Source: Rheinheimera pleomorphica
GTDB taxonomy: Bacteria > Pseudomonadota > Gammaproteobacteria > Enterobacterales > Alteromonadaceae
DNA length: 64,000 nt
Reading direction: 5' to 3'
Assembly (NCBI RefSeq): GCF_011634895.1
Contig: NZ_SIRR01000007.1
Location: 372,001-436,000, forward strand
In this document: positions 8,016 to 16,939 of the stretch, one piece after another
Layout of the letters: the number at the start of each line of letters is the position of its first letter
How positions within the stretch are numbered: position 1 is the first letter of the stretch
The notes under the pieces: model-generated
Database searches by the model: none
Told to the model about the DNA's origin: nothing
Seen by the model: only the letters and a program-made list of their open reading frames with translations
Program-made: the position numbers and the translations under genes

Positions 8016-8567
8016 TTAAGGTGATGCTACCCGCGCTAGTACCGTAGCCGGCTGTGTTAGCGGTAAGGCGAGTATGGTGGCTTCGCCTGAGCGTGGGAAA
8101 ATGCCGGTTAAGGCGGTAAAGTTAACCTGATGGGTGACCAGTACCGTCGGTTGTGCAGTTTGAGCAGTGGCAAATTGTTGCAGCAGCGCCTGAGTTTGGC
8201 TGTCGCCATCGCCACGGCCGGCGAAAAAGGAGTTAAGCACCGGCAACGGTGTGGGTGGCGTTAAACCCATCAGTCGGGCGGTGTCGAGACAGCGACACCA
8301 CTGGCTGCTATAAACGGTAATATCAGCGCGGTATTTGTCGCGCAGTAGCTGCCCCCAGCGTTTTGCTTGCAGTTTGCCATCATTACTAAGGTTGCGCTGG
8401 GTACTGCAATCTTCCAGCACAAAGCCGGCCGGGTCGCCGGTGCCCGGTGCCAGCGTGTGGCGCATCACCAGTATGGCTTTGCCTTCACGCCAAGTTTGCC
8501 AGGCATTGCTGTCGGCACAGCTAAGCATTGGCAATAACAACAACATAAAGAGATAAAATGTTTTCAT
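8016..8567 (-). CDS. Exported histidine phosphatase family protein
   Basis: About 183 residues from ATG at 8567, chosen because a clear signal peptide begins there (MKTFYLFMLLLLPMLSCADS); an upstream in-frame TTG would add only seven residues. VMRHTLAPGTGDP contains the phosphohistidine RH motif of the phosphoglycerate mutase-like superfamily (RHT here rather than RHG). YSSQWCRCLDTARLMG and VLVTHQVNFTALTG provide the other conserved active-site arginine and histidine blocks. It should act on phosphate esters in the periplasm. The Cys at the signal peptide end may make it a lipoprotein, although LLPMLSC is a weak lipobox. Substrate unknown. Confidence 0.75.
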   Translation of the reverse strand: MKTFYLFMLLLLPMLSCADSNAWQTWREGKAILVMRHTLAPGTGDPAGFVLEDCSTQRNLSNDGKLQAKRWGQLLRDKYRADITVYSSQWCRCLDTARLMGLTPPTPLPVLNSFFAGRGDGDSQTQALLQQFATAQTAQPTVLVTHQVNFTALTGIFPRSGEATILALPLTQPATVLARVASP

Positions 8568-8790
8568 CGGCCTGGGTTCTGTTGGCAAAGAGTAATGTGC
8601 TACGGTACGAAAGCGTTAGCAGTTTAGTCTGTTATTGCTCCGCCACAACTCAGTTTGCATTGTTTGCGTCCACGCATGGCATCGACGCCATGTTTTTGCT
8701 CGACTGCGATATTGCAGTGTGGCTACGGATATTCGTTGTTGATAGCTGGTAGCAAGGAGAGGTCTATCAGCTTGACCGCGGCGACAATCA

Positions 8791-9591
8791 TTATTGATAA
8801 CCGCCCTCTGCCAGCCGGTCGAAGTACTGTTGATAGCGGCCGCTTTGCTTAAACTGCTGCAAATGCTGGTTAAACAGCTGTAGCAACTGCGCGCTGCCGG
8901 CTGCGTTTTGTGGAAACAGCAAAAAACTCTGATTAACAAGCAGTGGCCTGGGATGATGGCTGATCTCAGCGGCCAGCTCTGGCGCTAAATGGTTCAGCGT
9001 GTAATAACCAACACTGATCTCTTCGGCAAATGCATCAATGCGCCCGGCAGCCAGACGGCGGAAGTTTTGCTCGGTACTGCCAACGCGCGACATTTTAAAT
9101 ACTTTGTTCTCCAGTGCTTGGTCAAAAGCCGGGCCGTAGCTGTAACCCAGGCCACCGCCGAGCAATAAGCCACGCAAATCGGTAAGTTGCTGCCAGTCAA
9201 AACGGCGCTGCTTCAGATAAAAAAACACAAACTGTTCACTTAGTACCGGTTCGCTGTAAAGAAAATCTTTGGTGCGCTCTTCAGCCAGCATCCATACCGC
9301 CGTAGCGGCATATTTGCCGTTGGCAGTGTCATGATAAGCCCGTGCCCAGGGTAAAAAGTTAAAGGTAACCTCATAACCGGCGGCAGCAAAAATATCGCGG
9401 ATTAAATGCGCCACCACGCCCTGATGCGGCAAATGCTCACTCAGAAACGGCGGCCACTCGCCGGCGCTAAGTTGCAGGTTGATTAAGTCGGATGGTTGCT
9501 CAGGCTCAGCCCCAATGGCCCAGCTGTTATGGCTTAGCAATAGCAAAAAACAACTAAGGTATAAAGCGCGTAATAAGCGGACAGCTAACAT
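8791..9591 (-). CDS. Solitary periplasmic substrate-binding protein (SBP_bac_3-like)
   Basis: The start ATG at 9591 gives MLAVRLLRALYLSCFLLLLSHNSWA, a good signal peptide; an upstream extension to 9645 lacks support. The mature part has features of the amino-acid-binding family: SAGEWPPFLSEHLPHQGVVAHLIRDIFAAAGY near its N-terminus, LPWARAYHD, a hinge region, and FNQHLQQFKQSGRYQQYF at the C-terminus. No ABC permease or ATPase gene is near. Such orphan proteins are common in Alteromonadales-like bacteria and may feed sensors rather than transporters. The next gene on the same strand, upstream, is of the same general type. Confidence 0.72.
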   Translation of the reverse strand: MLAVRLLRALYLSCFLLLLSHNSWAIGAEPEQPSDLINLQLSAGEWPPFLSEHLPHQGVVAHLIRDIFAAAGYEVTFNFLPWARAYHDTANGKYAATAVWMLAEERTKDFLYSEPVLSEQFVFFYLKQRRFDWQQLTDLRGLLLGGGLGYSYGPAFDQALENKVFKMSRVGSTEQNFRRLAAGRIDAFAEEISVGYYTLNHLAPELAAEISHHPRPLLVNQSFLLFPQNAAGSAQLLQLFNQHLQQFKQSGRYQQYFDRLAEGGYQ

Positions 9592-9696
9592 AGCGTTGTT
9601 TCCGGTAGCGGCTGGCAAAGGTGCAGCGTTTATCAAAGGTGGCAAATGTCGTTTGCAATAGTTTTACCTTAGCAAGCACTGATAAGCCAGCAGTGT

Positions 9697-10536
9697 TTAC
9701 GGCACTGCAATCAGGCTCTGTCGCCAGACTTCTAATGCATAGGCCCGGCTTGATGGTGCAATGCCCTGCAACACCAATTGCTGATAGTCTGGCTGCTGGC
9801 TTTTGCTGAGTATGGTCTGATTAAGTAAATGGACGATACGCTGCCCACGTTCGCCTTTAGAGCAGGCAAAATGCACCAGGTTAACCGGTTCGGCTTCACG
9901 CAGTGAGTAAAAACGCAGGCTATTGTCTGTGCGCTGCGCCACTTTGCGGTATTCCAGTGTGGCATCGATAAAGCCGCGTTGAAGCATAGGCAGCATACTG
10001 CCGGTTTCGCTGCTTGAGGTGGTGCGGGTATAAATTGACCAACTGCTCTGGCGCTGAGACAGCAGCTGATCCAGCGCTTCGCCATAGCTACGGTTAATTT
10101 CAATGCCAATTACCGGGCCAGGCTTAAGGCTGAGGATCTGCAGCAGGGATATTTGCTGATTGCGCTGTTGTAAGGCCTGCAGCGTACTGCGCCATTTAGA
10201 ATTTGCCGGCATTACCAATTGCAGCGCATCTTCTACCATATAGGGTAAGCTGAACAAGAAATCCTGCTCGCGGGCGACGGTTTTTTTCAGCCACGGCATA
10301 CAGGCATTATCGGCCGCTTTGACCCATTCCCGGGCGCGGTTACGGCTAATACCCTCAATACTGTAACCGGCCGGATAGGCGGCTAACAGCTGCTGCAGGA
10401 TCTGTGCTTCATTGTCAGTTTTTGCTTCTGTCTGCAACAGTGCAACGGCATCGACAATAATCATCGGCTCTGCCTTTACTCCGGCAGGCAGGTAAAACAA
10501 TGCCAGTAAGCAATAAAGCAGATAAGTCTGTTTCAT
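9697..10536 (-). CDS. Periplasmic solute-binding-like protein (TIGR02285-like)
   Basis: A 279-residue protein with a signal peptide (residues 1-22, ending GVKA). Features recall the TIGR02285 group of substrate-binding-like proteins: NRAREWVKAADNACMPWLKKTVAREQ near residue 65, PGPVIGIEINRSYG near 140, and GSMLPMLQRGFIDATLEY. It lies upstream of a second solute-binding protein on the same strand (105-bp gap), with no transport genes nearby. Ligand unknown. The start codon has no strong ribosome-binding site, but the signal peptide fixes it well. Confidence 0.65.
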   Translation of the reverse strand: MKQTYLLYCLLALFYLPAGVKAEPMIIVDAVALLQTEAKTDNEAQILQQLLAAYPAGYSIEGISRNRAREWVKAADNACMPWLKKTVAREQDFLFSLPYMVEDALQLVMPANSKWRSTLQALQQRNQQISLLQILSLKPGPVIGIEINRSYGEALDQLLSQRQSSWSIYTRTTSSSETGSMLPMLQRGFIDATLEYRKVAQRTDNSLRFYSLREAEPVNLVHFACSKGERGQRIVHLLNQTILSKSQQPDYQQLVLQGIAPSSRAYALEVWRQSLIAVP

Positions 10537-10763
10537 ATCGGCGCTATGCAGCTATCCGGTAGGTTGGTGTTAGATTATTAAGTATAGGCGGGCTTGCGCT
10601 TGCATAGACAAGGCTTTATGCAGTGGCATGCCCCATGAGAGGTATGTCACTGCTTATTCGGCAATAATATTTTACCAACTGACATTATCGCGGCGATTCA
10701 AAGGCGCATTCAGAGCGGCGTTGCAGCCAGACTCAGTAAAGTTGTCTGGCTGCCACTGGTGGC

Positions 10764-11432
10764 TTAACGGCCGTCGTTAATGTCGTACACTATTTTTTCC
10801 CGCATGGCTGGGTTGTCGATTTGCAGCTCAACGTCTTGTTGCAAAATAATGCGGCCTTCTACTACCGCATCGGCAGCGATATACAAAGTTGGTTTATTGG
10901 TATTCGTCCAGCCGAAAAAGGTTTTTTTCTTGCCGCGAGGCTTATACACCAGATCACCTTTTATCAGCGTATTGCCGGTCAGCTTAATATCACCATTTAC
11001 GGTACTGACATCTTTCGCCACTTCGCTATGGTCCAGCACGATATCGCCGTTAACGCTGTCGACATTGCCGGCTATCACCGCATGAGTGCCTGGCAGAATT
11101 TTACCGTTTACGGTTTCCAGGTTGCCAGCCACCTTAAGGCCGCTGCCGCTTTCAATACTGCCGTTTACGGTGCTGGCACTTTGTAGCTGGACATTGTCGC
11201 GCAGGTCAATACTGCCATTGACGACAGACACATCCTTGGCACTGCTGTCGCTGGCCATTTGCACGCTGCCATTTACCAGTGAAATGTCGCCGTAATGCTG
11301 GTTACTGCCGACAACGGCAGAGCCCATGACTTTGTCGATATTACCGTAGCCGGATGCGGCAACGGTGCTGGCAGTGAAACAGCAGGCGCTGATAACTAAG
11401 CCAACAGTGGCAGTAAATTGCGATAATTTCAT
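10764..11432 (-). CDS. Exported beta-solenoid-like repeat protein (VNGS repeats)
   Basis: A 222-residue protein with a signal peptide (cleavage near TVAASG). From about residue 50 to 155 a unit of 18-20 residues is repeated six times, each with the core VNG(S/D/K)(I/V): SLVNGSV, SVVNGSI, STVNGSI, ETVNGKI, DSVNGDI, STVNGDI. Such a period fits a beta-helix of the polymer-forming or DUF4097-like type. A basic segment PRGKKKTFFGW interrupts before a last hydrophobic strand region. AAGGA stands eight bases before ATG. It should be periplasmic or surface located. Function unknown; a second protein of similar design is encoded at 21.7 kb. Confidence 0.65.
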   Translation of the reverse strand: MKLSQFTATVGLVISACCFTASTVAASGYGNIDKVMGSAVVGSNQHYGDISLVNGSVQMASDSSAKDVSVVNGSIDLRDNVQLQSASTVNGSIESGSGLKVAGNLETVNGKILPGTHAVIAGNVDSVNGDIVLDHSEVAKDVSTVNGDIKLTGNTLIKGDLVYKPRGKKKTFFGWTNTNKPTLYIAADAVVEGRIILQQDVELQIDNPAMREKIVYDINDGR

Positions 11433-11627
11433 CGTGATGTCCTTGTTATAGTGAGTTTGCCACTGTAGTTTGCAAAAGCACTGCCAATTTTAATCAGTTG
11501 AAAAATAACAATTTATTGTGTGGCGGCGTCCGGGAGAGCGGATTTTTTACCACTTTATAGCGAAAATGACTAATTATCTGCATTCTGGCAGACAGCTATG
11601 CTGGGGCTGAACAACCTAGTGCCTGGG

Positions 11628-12479
11628 TTAATCGCCCTGATCCAACGCGCGCGCCTTACGCGCTTCGGCTTCGGCAAAGGCGGCTTTTATTTGTTCGAGT
11701 ACCGCATCAACATCGGTTTCGCTGCTGTCGGCAATAAAGTTTCCGCTTAGCGTCACTTCCGGCTGTAATTCACCGGCTTCATATAGCGCCCAAATTTCTT
11801 CGGCGTAGTTCGTACCGAGCAATTGCGGCGCATACTGGCCGTAGTAAGCACGCATATTGTTCACATCGCGGCAGAACATCCATTTGGCGTTGTTATTGGC
11901 TGCCGCGTCCACTGCCTGGGGCAGATCGATGACCACCGGGCCCTTATCATCGACCAGCACATTAAACTCAGATAAGTCGCCATGCACCAGGCCTTCGCAT
12001 AGCATAATGACAATGTAATGCAGCATAGTGGCATGGTCGGCCAGGGCTAAGTCGGCATCCATCGCCACATCGGCCAGCCGGGGGGCCACCATGCCCTCGT
12101 CGTCACATACCAGTTCCATCAGCAGTACGCCGTCATAGCAGCCAAAGGGCTGTGGCACCCGAACGCCGGCTTTGGCCAGTTTAAACAACGCATCTACCTC
12201 AGCGTTTTGCCAGCTTTCTTCTTGCTGCTTGCGGCCGAACTTCGAGCCTTTTTCCATCGCGCGGGCCCGGCGCGAGCTGCGTACTTTGCGACCTTCCTGG
12301 TATAGCACCGCCTGTTTAAAGCTGCGCTTATCGGCTTCTTTATACACTTTGGCGCAGCGGATCTCCTCGCCACAGCGGACGATATACACAGCAGCTTCTT
12401 TGCCACTCATTAACGGGCGGATAACCTCATCCACCAGGCCTTCATCAACCAGTGGCTGAATACGTTTTGGTATTTTCAT
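11628..12479 (-). CDS. RIO1-like serine protein kinase (PA4780 type)
   Basis: A 283-residue RIO-family kinase. SGKEAAVYIVRC (residues 25-36) is the ATP-binding loop, Lys44 in CAKVYK binds phosphate, and HGDLSEFNVLV (166-176) carries catalytic Asp168. VVIDLPQAVD (182-191) carries metal-binding Asp185. Bacterial RIO1-like proteins are widespread in gammaproteobacteria, but their substrates are poorly known; in archaea and eukaryotes, RIO1 works in small-subunit ribosome maturation. The gene stands alone, divergent from the diguanylate cyclase. The acidic C-terminal tail (about 240-283) is helical. Confidence 0.85.
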   Translation of the reverse strand: MKIPKRIQPLVDEGLVDEVIRPLMSGKEAAVYIVRCGEEIRCAKVYKEADKRSFKQAVLYQEGRKVRSSRRARAMEKGSKFGRKQQEESWQNAEVDALFKLAKAGVRVPQPFGCYDGVLLMELVCDDEGMVAPRLADVAMDADLALADHATMLHYIVIMLCEGLVHGDLSEFNVLVDDKGPVVIDLPQAVDAAANNNAKWMFCRDVNNMRAYYGQYAPQLLGTNYAEEIWALYEAGELQPEVTLSGNFIADSSETDVDAVLEQIKAAFAEAEARKARALDQGD

Positions 12480-12662
12480 TGCGCCGTTATACCTTAGTTA
12501 GCAGTGCATAGAAATAGCCTGCCCGCCAGCAACAGCGAAAATAAACCAGCGCCAGGCGGCAGCATATTAGGCAGCCGTTATTTGCCGCAAAAATGTGCAT
12601 TAGGTATACGCATCCGTTATCTTGGGCTAAAAATAATAAAAACCTTTAAGGTGTCTGCGTTT

Positions 12663-14720
12663 ATGTCTTTGTTGTTGTCTGCTTATCGCGCTGTGTTTTT
12701 TATATCACTGCTGCTGGCTGTGCCGGTGTTAGCACAGCCTGTCGTCGATGCAGAACTGGAAGCCGCACTTGATGCTTATATAATGCTGTCGACCACAGAT
12801 ATACCCGCTGCGGAGCAAAAACTGCTGGAACTCGAGCAGCAGCACGCTGCGAACCCGGCCATTGCCAGCCGGGTGCGGTTACTCAGCTACCTGGTAAATT
12901 ACCAATTTTATCAGCAAGACGGTGAGCGGCTGGAGCAACGGTTACAGCAGTTGCTGGCGCAGGCAGAGCTAACCGAAAATGCCGATACGCTGGCAGAAAT
13001 TTATGCCACCGAGCTGGAAATCCGCTTGTACCAGACAAAGTTAAATGAGGCTTTTGTTAATTTAGAGCGGACAGAGCAAAGCGTTAGCCGTGCGGTGACA
13101 CCGCGGGTGCGTTATTACGCCAACAATGTGATAGCCAGATTGTACAAAGCGGATCAGCAGTTTGAAAAAGCGTTGGAGCATTTTATTCTGGCGCTGGATG
13201 CGGTAAGTGAAACCGATGACGCTTTTACCCTCAGGCGGCGGGCTTTTCTCAACTACAACATTGCCCATGTGCATACCGAATTAAGAAACTGGTTACAAGC
13301 CAGAACCCTGACCGAGCAGAATATTGCTGAAGCAAAGAAGTATGGCCACGACGGCTTTTTGCCGGATCTGTATTTGCTGTTGGGTTATATCGCGGGCTCT
13401 GAAAAAGATTACCAACGTGCGGTGCAAATTAATCAGCAAGGCCTGGCGTCAGCAAATGCCTCGGGCCGTGACAGCACTGCACTTATTTTCGAGAATAACC
13501 TGGGGGCTACTTATATCCAGATGGCGCAGTATGCTGAGGCCAAAACCATCTTACTGCAGGCACTTAAGCGTGCTGAGCAGCTGCAAGACGAGCACAGCAA
13601 GCAGTTAATCATGCAAAATCTGGGCTTTATCCGCGTTATGCAAGGTGAGCATGATGAGGGTATAGCGCAGATGGAAAGTACTATGCGTTATTTAAGCCAG
13701 CATTCTGCCAAAACGGAATATGAACCCTATTATGAATGGCTGGCCAAAGCTTATGCGGCGGCAGGCCGCTACAAAGAGCAAGCTGACACCTTGCTGGAAC
13801 AAATGGCATTACAGGCTGATATCCGTAAAGCCGATAGCGAAAGCCGGCTTGCTGCCCTGCAGGATCGCTTTGACTCTAAAGCCAAAGCACAGCAAATTAC
13901 CATCTTAGAGCAGGAAAATGCACTGCATGCCCAGCTGCTGGAAAACCAGCGTTTACAGCAGCAACTGGTGTGGCTGGTGGTGGTAATAGTGGCTTTTGCG
14001 GCCGTAATGGTGTTTCAGTTGTACCGCAAGGTGCGCCGCTCTAACAAAAAACTGTATGAAACCAATAAACTGTTGGCGTATCAGTCACAACGCGATGTGC
14101 TAACCGGGCTGTATAACCGCCGCGCGTTACAGGAATACTTACAAAAACGGGCGTTAAAGCGTCGGGAAGGTGATCTGGCTATTACTAGCGTGACCGGCTT
14201 TTTACTGCTGGATATCGACTTTTTTAAACGCATTAATGACAACTTCGGTCATGCAGGTGGTGATGCGGTATTGCAAAGCGTCGCGCAGCGTTTGCAGGAC
14301 AGCTGCCGTGACAAAGATATGGTGGTGCGCTGGGGCGGAGAAGAGATCTTACTGGTGCTGGATAATATCGATCCGGCCCAGGTCAGCAGCTTTGTGCAGC
14401 GGGTGCTAAATTGTATCGCTGAGCAGCCGGTGATGTTTGATAACCAGCCCATTGCGGTTACAGTGAGTGGTGGTTTTATTCATCTGCCGTTTGCCGGTAT
14501 CAGCGAGGTGCAGCTGGACTGGGAAAAGGTGCTGCAAATTGCTGATATGGCGCTGTATTTAAGTAAAACTAACGGCCGCAACCAGGCCTGTATGGTGGAA
14601 GGTATTAACACCAGCTTTGCTGAGGTTGAATCGCAGTTGCACAGCGATCTGGCCGGTGCTATTCGCGCCGGCCATGTAACAGTAACCACCATCAATGGGC
14701 CGGGCGGTAACGTTAGCTAA
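12663..14720 (+). CDS. Diguanylate cyclase with periplasmic TPR sensor
   Basis: I place the start at ATG 12663 (685 residues) because it opens a signal peptide (LLLSAYRAVFFISLLLAVPVLAQ) and AAGGTG lies about ten bases upstream; the frame is open further left without support. Residues 25-420 are helical repeats of TPR type, such as NLGATYIQMAQYAEAKTIL. A transmembrane helix lies at about 435-452, followed by a coiled linker and a GGDEF domain. DVLTGLYNRRAL starts the domain, GGEEI (about 558-562) is the active site, and RDKD five residues before it is the product-inhibition I-site. It should make cyclic di-GMP in response to a periplasmic signal. All catalytic residues are present. Confidence 0.88.
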   Translation: MSLLLSAYRAVFFISLLLAVPVLAQPVVDAELEAALDAYIMLSTTDIPAAEQKLLELEQQHAANPAIASRVRLLSYLVNYQFYQQDGERLEQRLQQLLAQAELTENADTLAEIYATELEIRLYQTKLNEAFVNLERTEQSVSRAVTPRVRYYANNVIARLYKADQQFEKALEHFILALDAVSETDDAFTLRRRAFLNYNIAHVHTELRNWLQARTLTEQNIAEAKKYGHDGFLPDLYLLLGYIAGSEKDYQRAVQINQQGLASANASGRDSTALIFENNLGATYIQMAQYAEAKTILLQALKRAEQLQDEHSKQLIMQNLGFIRVMQGEHDEGIAQMESTMRYLSQHSAKTEYEPYYEWLAKAYAAAGRYKEQADTLLEQMALQADIRKADSESRLAALQDRFDSKAKAQQITILEQENALHAQLLENQRLQQQLVWLVVVIVAFAAVMVFQLYRKVRRSNKKLYETNKLLAYQSQRDVLTGLYNRRALQEYLQKRALKRREGDLAITSVTGFLLLDIDFFKRINDNFGHAGGDAVLQSVAQRLQDSCRDKDMVVRWGGEEILLVLDNIDPAQVSSFVQRVLNCIAEQPVMFDNQPIAVTVSGGFIHLPFAGISEVQLDWEKVLQIADMALYLSKTNGRNQACMVEGINTSFAEVESQLHSDLAGAIRAGHVTVTTINGPGGNVS

Positions 14721-14737
14721 GGTGGCTAGCGCCAATA

Positions 14738-15130
14738 CTAGATCGCGGTTTTTAACAGCAGTAAAACCAGAATTGCAACGGCGGATAACAGTAACACAGC
14801 AAATGTCAGCAGCATGCCAAATACGCGGAACTTTAGCGGTTCTTTGATTTGTTGCACGCCGAAGGCATGGCTTAAGCGACCCAGTATCAGCACCATACCC
14901 AATACATGCAGATACACCGGCGCCAGGCCGCTGTACTCCGCCAAAAACATCAGCAGCAGTGCAAAAGGCACGTACTCAGCAAAATTACCGTGCACCCGTA
15001 TCGCCCGCTCCAGCGCCAGCTCACCTTTGCTACCAATGCCCACCTGATAACGGCGGCGCTGCTTAATTACCTTAATACTTAGTACAACAAACATCAGCCC
15101 GAGCAGGGCGGCGTAGAGTGCAGTAATCAT
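14738..15130 (-). CDS. MAPEG family membrane protein
   Basis: About 130 residues with four hydrophobic helices. LERAIRVHGNFAEYVPFALLLM is the hallmark of the MAPEG family (microsomal glutathione S-transferase-like), and LGRLSHAFGV fits its third helix region. AGGAG precedes two consecutive ATG codons; the second, at 15130, has the better spacing, and another ATG at 15145 lacks a site. The likely role is an inner-membrane glutathione-dependent or related detoxification enzyme, but the bacterial members are largely uncharacterised. It converges with the diguanylate cyclase gene 17 bp away. Confidence 0.8.
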   Translation of the reverse strand: MITALYAALLGLMFVVLSIKVIKQRRRYQVGIGSKGELALERAIRVHGNFAEYVPFALLLMFLAEYSGLAPVYLHVLGMVLILGRLSHAFGVQQIKEPLKFRVFGMLLTFAVLLLSAVAILVLLLLKTAI

Positions 15131-15208
15131 CATGCTCCTTAACATAAAGCCTGTATCAACAGGCTTTAGCATAGAGACAGTTAGCTGCTTTGGGTAGCTT
15201 TAGTTATT

Positions 15209-15949
15209 TTACCGGCTAACTACCAATCCATACCCGGTAGGTTTATAGCCCAAATTCCACTCGCGCACGCCGCTGACAAAGGGGTTGTCGTGGCCCATAT
15301 GCTGCTGGATACGTTGGTTTAACTCGCGCTCTTGCGCTGTTGCCGGGTCTTGCTTGTGCCAGGCGATAAACAGCTGTTGTTGGGCGCGGGACAGGTTAAG
15401 GTTGTACTTGTCGGCCATGTAAAAGTAGATGCGGGCGATATCGCCGCGTACATTAGGCGCGGGTTCAAACACCTGTTGTTTAAAATCGACCTTTACCGGG
15501 CAGGCGCCGTGTTTGGCCGGCGTTGATGGCAGCACACCAAAACGGAAGTTACTGCGATCGCCGTTGACCTCGCCAATCGCCGGTACCAGGTTATATAAAT
15601 CGGCTTCCATCAGGCGAAACACTTCATCGGTTTTTACGCAGTTTTTCCGGCCACCATTTTGCCAGCACTGGCGTTGATGGCCAAAGTGGTGTGCTGGCAT
15701 CACATGTTCCCACTCAATGCGGTTGGCGCGTGGGCCGTTTTTGCGCACCTGATAGCCGCAGCCGCTGAGGTTGGGAATGCCTTTTTTGCCCTGCCAGCGG
15801 ATATCGCAGTCGCAATAAAAGCTGTTTGCCTCAGGCGCGTGAATACGCTGTGCTAGTTTCTTCGCCTGGTCAAAATTCGTCGGCGCCGCTAAACTGACAC
15901 TGGATAACAGCAGCAGTAAGCTGCTAACAACAATAAAAAAATACTGCAT
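15209..15949 (-). CDS. endA: Endonuclease I, secreted or periplasmic
   Basis: The 246-residue protein begins with a signal peptide (MQYFFIVVSSLLLLLSSVSLAAP). The mature part matches the EndA/NucM nuclease family: FYCDCDIRWQGKKG, then IEWEHVMPAHHFG with the catalytic histidine, and LMEADLYNLVPAIGEVNGDRSNFRFG with the conserved Asn/His metal site region. Eight or so cysteines indicate disulfides. Such enzymes cut DNA non-specifically outside the cytoplasm and help use or remove extracellular DNA. It may interact functionally with the DNA-uptake factor ComM encoded at 23.3 kb. It stands alone on its strand. Confidence 0.92.
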   Translation of the reverse strand: MQYFFIVVSSLLLLLSSVSLAAPTNFDQAKKLAQRIHAPEANSFYCDCDIRWQGKKGIPNLSGCGYQVRKNGPRANRIEWEHVMPAHHFGHQRQCWQNGGRKNCVKTDEVFRLMEADLYNLVPAIGEVNGDRSNFRFGVLPSTPAKHGACPVKVDFKQQVFEPAPNVRGDIARIYFYMADKYNLNLSRAQQQLFIAWHKQDPATAQERELNQRIQQHMGHDNPFVSGVREWNLGYKPTGYGLVVSR

Positions 15950-16016
15950 TCACTACCACTTACTTCAGTGAGAACAACCGTGTAACTGTTAAAGCAGAGC
16001 TCACCTTGTTCACATA

Positions 16017-16165
16017 AACACGCCGTAAACCCGTCCATGGGGGCTCGATTATGAACTTCATCCTGAAGTTCACCCTGCGGGCCAGCGGAGCTGTTCAAAT
16101 TCGTTCCTGACGAATTTGTCAGCATCCATGCCTTCAACGGTTGACTTAGAACAAGCTGATCCCTG
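16017..16165. repeat. Intergenic repeat element, copy A
   Basis: AACACGCCGTAAACCCGTCC and GGGGCTCG, then GCATCCATGCC and TCAACGGTTG, recur in the same order at about 51674-51751. This copy carries about 75 extra bases in the middle, which contain two perfect hairpins (GAACTTCA-TCC-TGAAGTTC and AAATTCGT-TCCTG-ACGAATTT). It lies between endA and the Mpo1-like gene. It looks like a short dispersed intergenic repeat of the lineage and encodes nothing. Confidence 0.7.
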
Positions 16166-16181
16166 CATTGATAATCTGAAT

Positions 16182-16682
16182 TTAATGCGTTTTACCGGCT
16201 ATTTGTTCGATATCCTGTTGCAGGTTTTTGCGCAGGCCCAGTTTAAAGCCCAGCTCGGCGATAATAAACAACGGGCCGACAAACAGGCCAATTAAATCAT
16301 CGACAAAGGCCGGTTTTTTGCCCTCAAAGTAGTGGCCGATAAACTGCAACACCCAGCCAACCACAAATAGCGCTATGGCGCTGCTAAGCCAGAGGGCTGT
16401 CGGCTGCAGCGCCAGGTAGGCAGCAATCGCAAAACAGCTACCGCTGAATAGCAACATCACTACACCAAAGCGTAAATCGAGCCGGAAATAAAATAACGTT
16501 GAGGCAATAAACAGCAGTAAGGCTGGCGTAATACTGATACCGGCCAGGCTGAACAGTGGCCACCACAGCAGGCCAAAAATAGCGATAACAATCAGCGGAA
16601 TGCCAGCATAGTGAGTGAGGATATTACGCTCATCTCTATGGTACTTGGCATACTGGCTTAAATGCTCAGTCAGGTTTTTCAT
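16182..16682 (-). CDS. Mpo1-like (DUF962) membrane protein
   Basis: 166 residues from ATG 16682 (MKNLTEHLSQYAKYHRDERN). The opening H-x-x-YH-x-x-x-x-N-x-x-TH-x-x-GIP pattern (YAKYHRDERNILTHYAGIP) is typical of the Mpo1/YGL010w family, with histidines that bind iron in the yeast 2-hydroxy fatty acid dioxygenase. Four to five hydrophobic helices follow, and QFIGHYFEGKKPAF near residue 115 is the second conserved histidine block. The frame is open further upstream, but that leader is not family-like. The likely role is lipid or fatty acid oxidation in the inner membrane, known only by homology. Confidence 0.82.
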   Translation of the reverse strand: MKNLTEHLSQYAKYHRDERNILTHYAGIPLIVIAIFGLLWWPLFSLAGISITPALLLFIASTLFYFRLDLRFGVVMLLFSGSCFAIAAYLALQPTALWLSSAIALFVVGWVLQFIGHYFEGKKPAFVDDLIGLFVGPLFIIAELGFKLGLRKNLQQDIEQIAGKTH

Positions 16683-16939
16683 TGACTTATCTCTGGCGAC
16701 AAGGGGCTTGGCATTTAGCCTAAATCCAGTCGCCGGCGGGGTCAATGAGACACTTTGTTCCTGTTGTAGCAAAACTGTAAACTTGGCGTATATGAGCAAT
16801 AAATAGACAAACTTAACCGCTACTGTAGGCCGGTGTTAACGGAGCTTGATGTCACTAACACTGCGCTGTGTCGCCTGTAGCGCACAGTAAATTACTCACG
16901 GATGACTTGCATACACCAAACAGAATAAGGGATAGACCA

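Noticed and set aside
8592-8790. Open frames in the gap between the phosphatase and the solute-binding protein
   Set aside because: Several short frames on both strands overlap one another, and none has a ribosome-binding site or protein-like pattern; the gap appears empty.
16050-16115. Hairpins GAACTTCA-TCC-TGAAGTTC and AAATTCGT-TCCTG-ACGAATTT as terminators
   Set aside because: Neither is GC-rich or followed by a T-tract, and both belong to the extra centre of the dispersed repeat.
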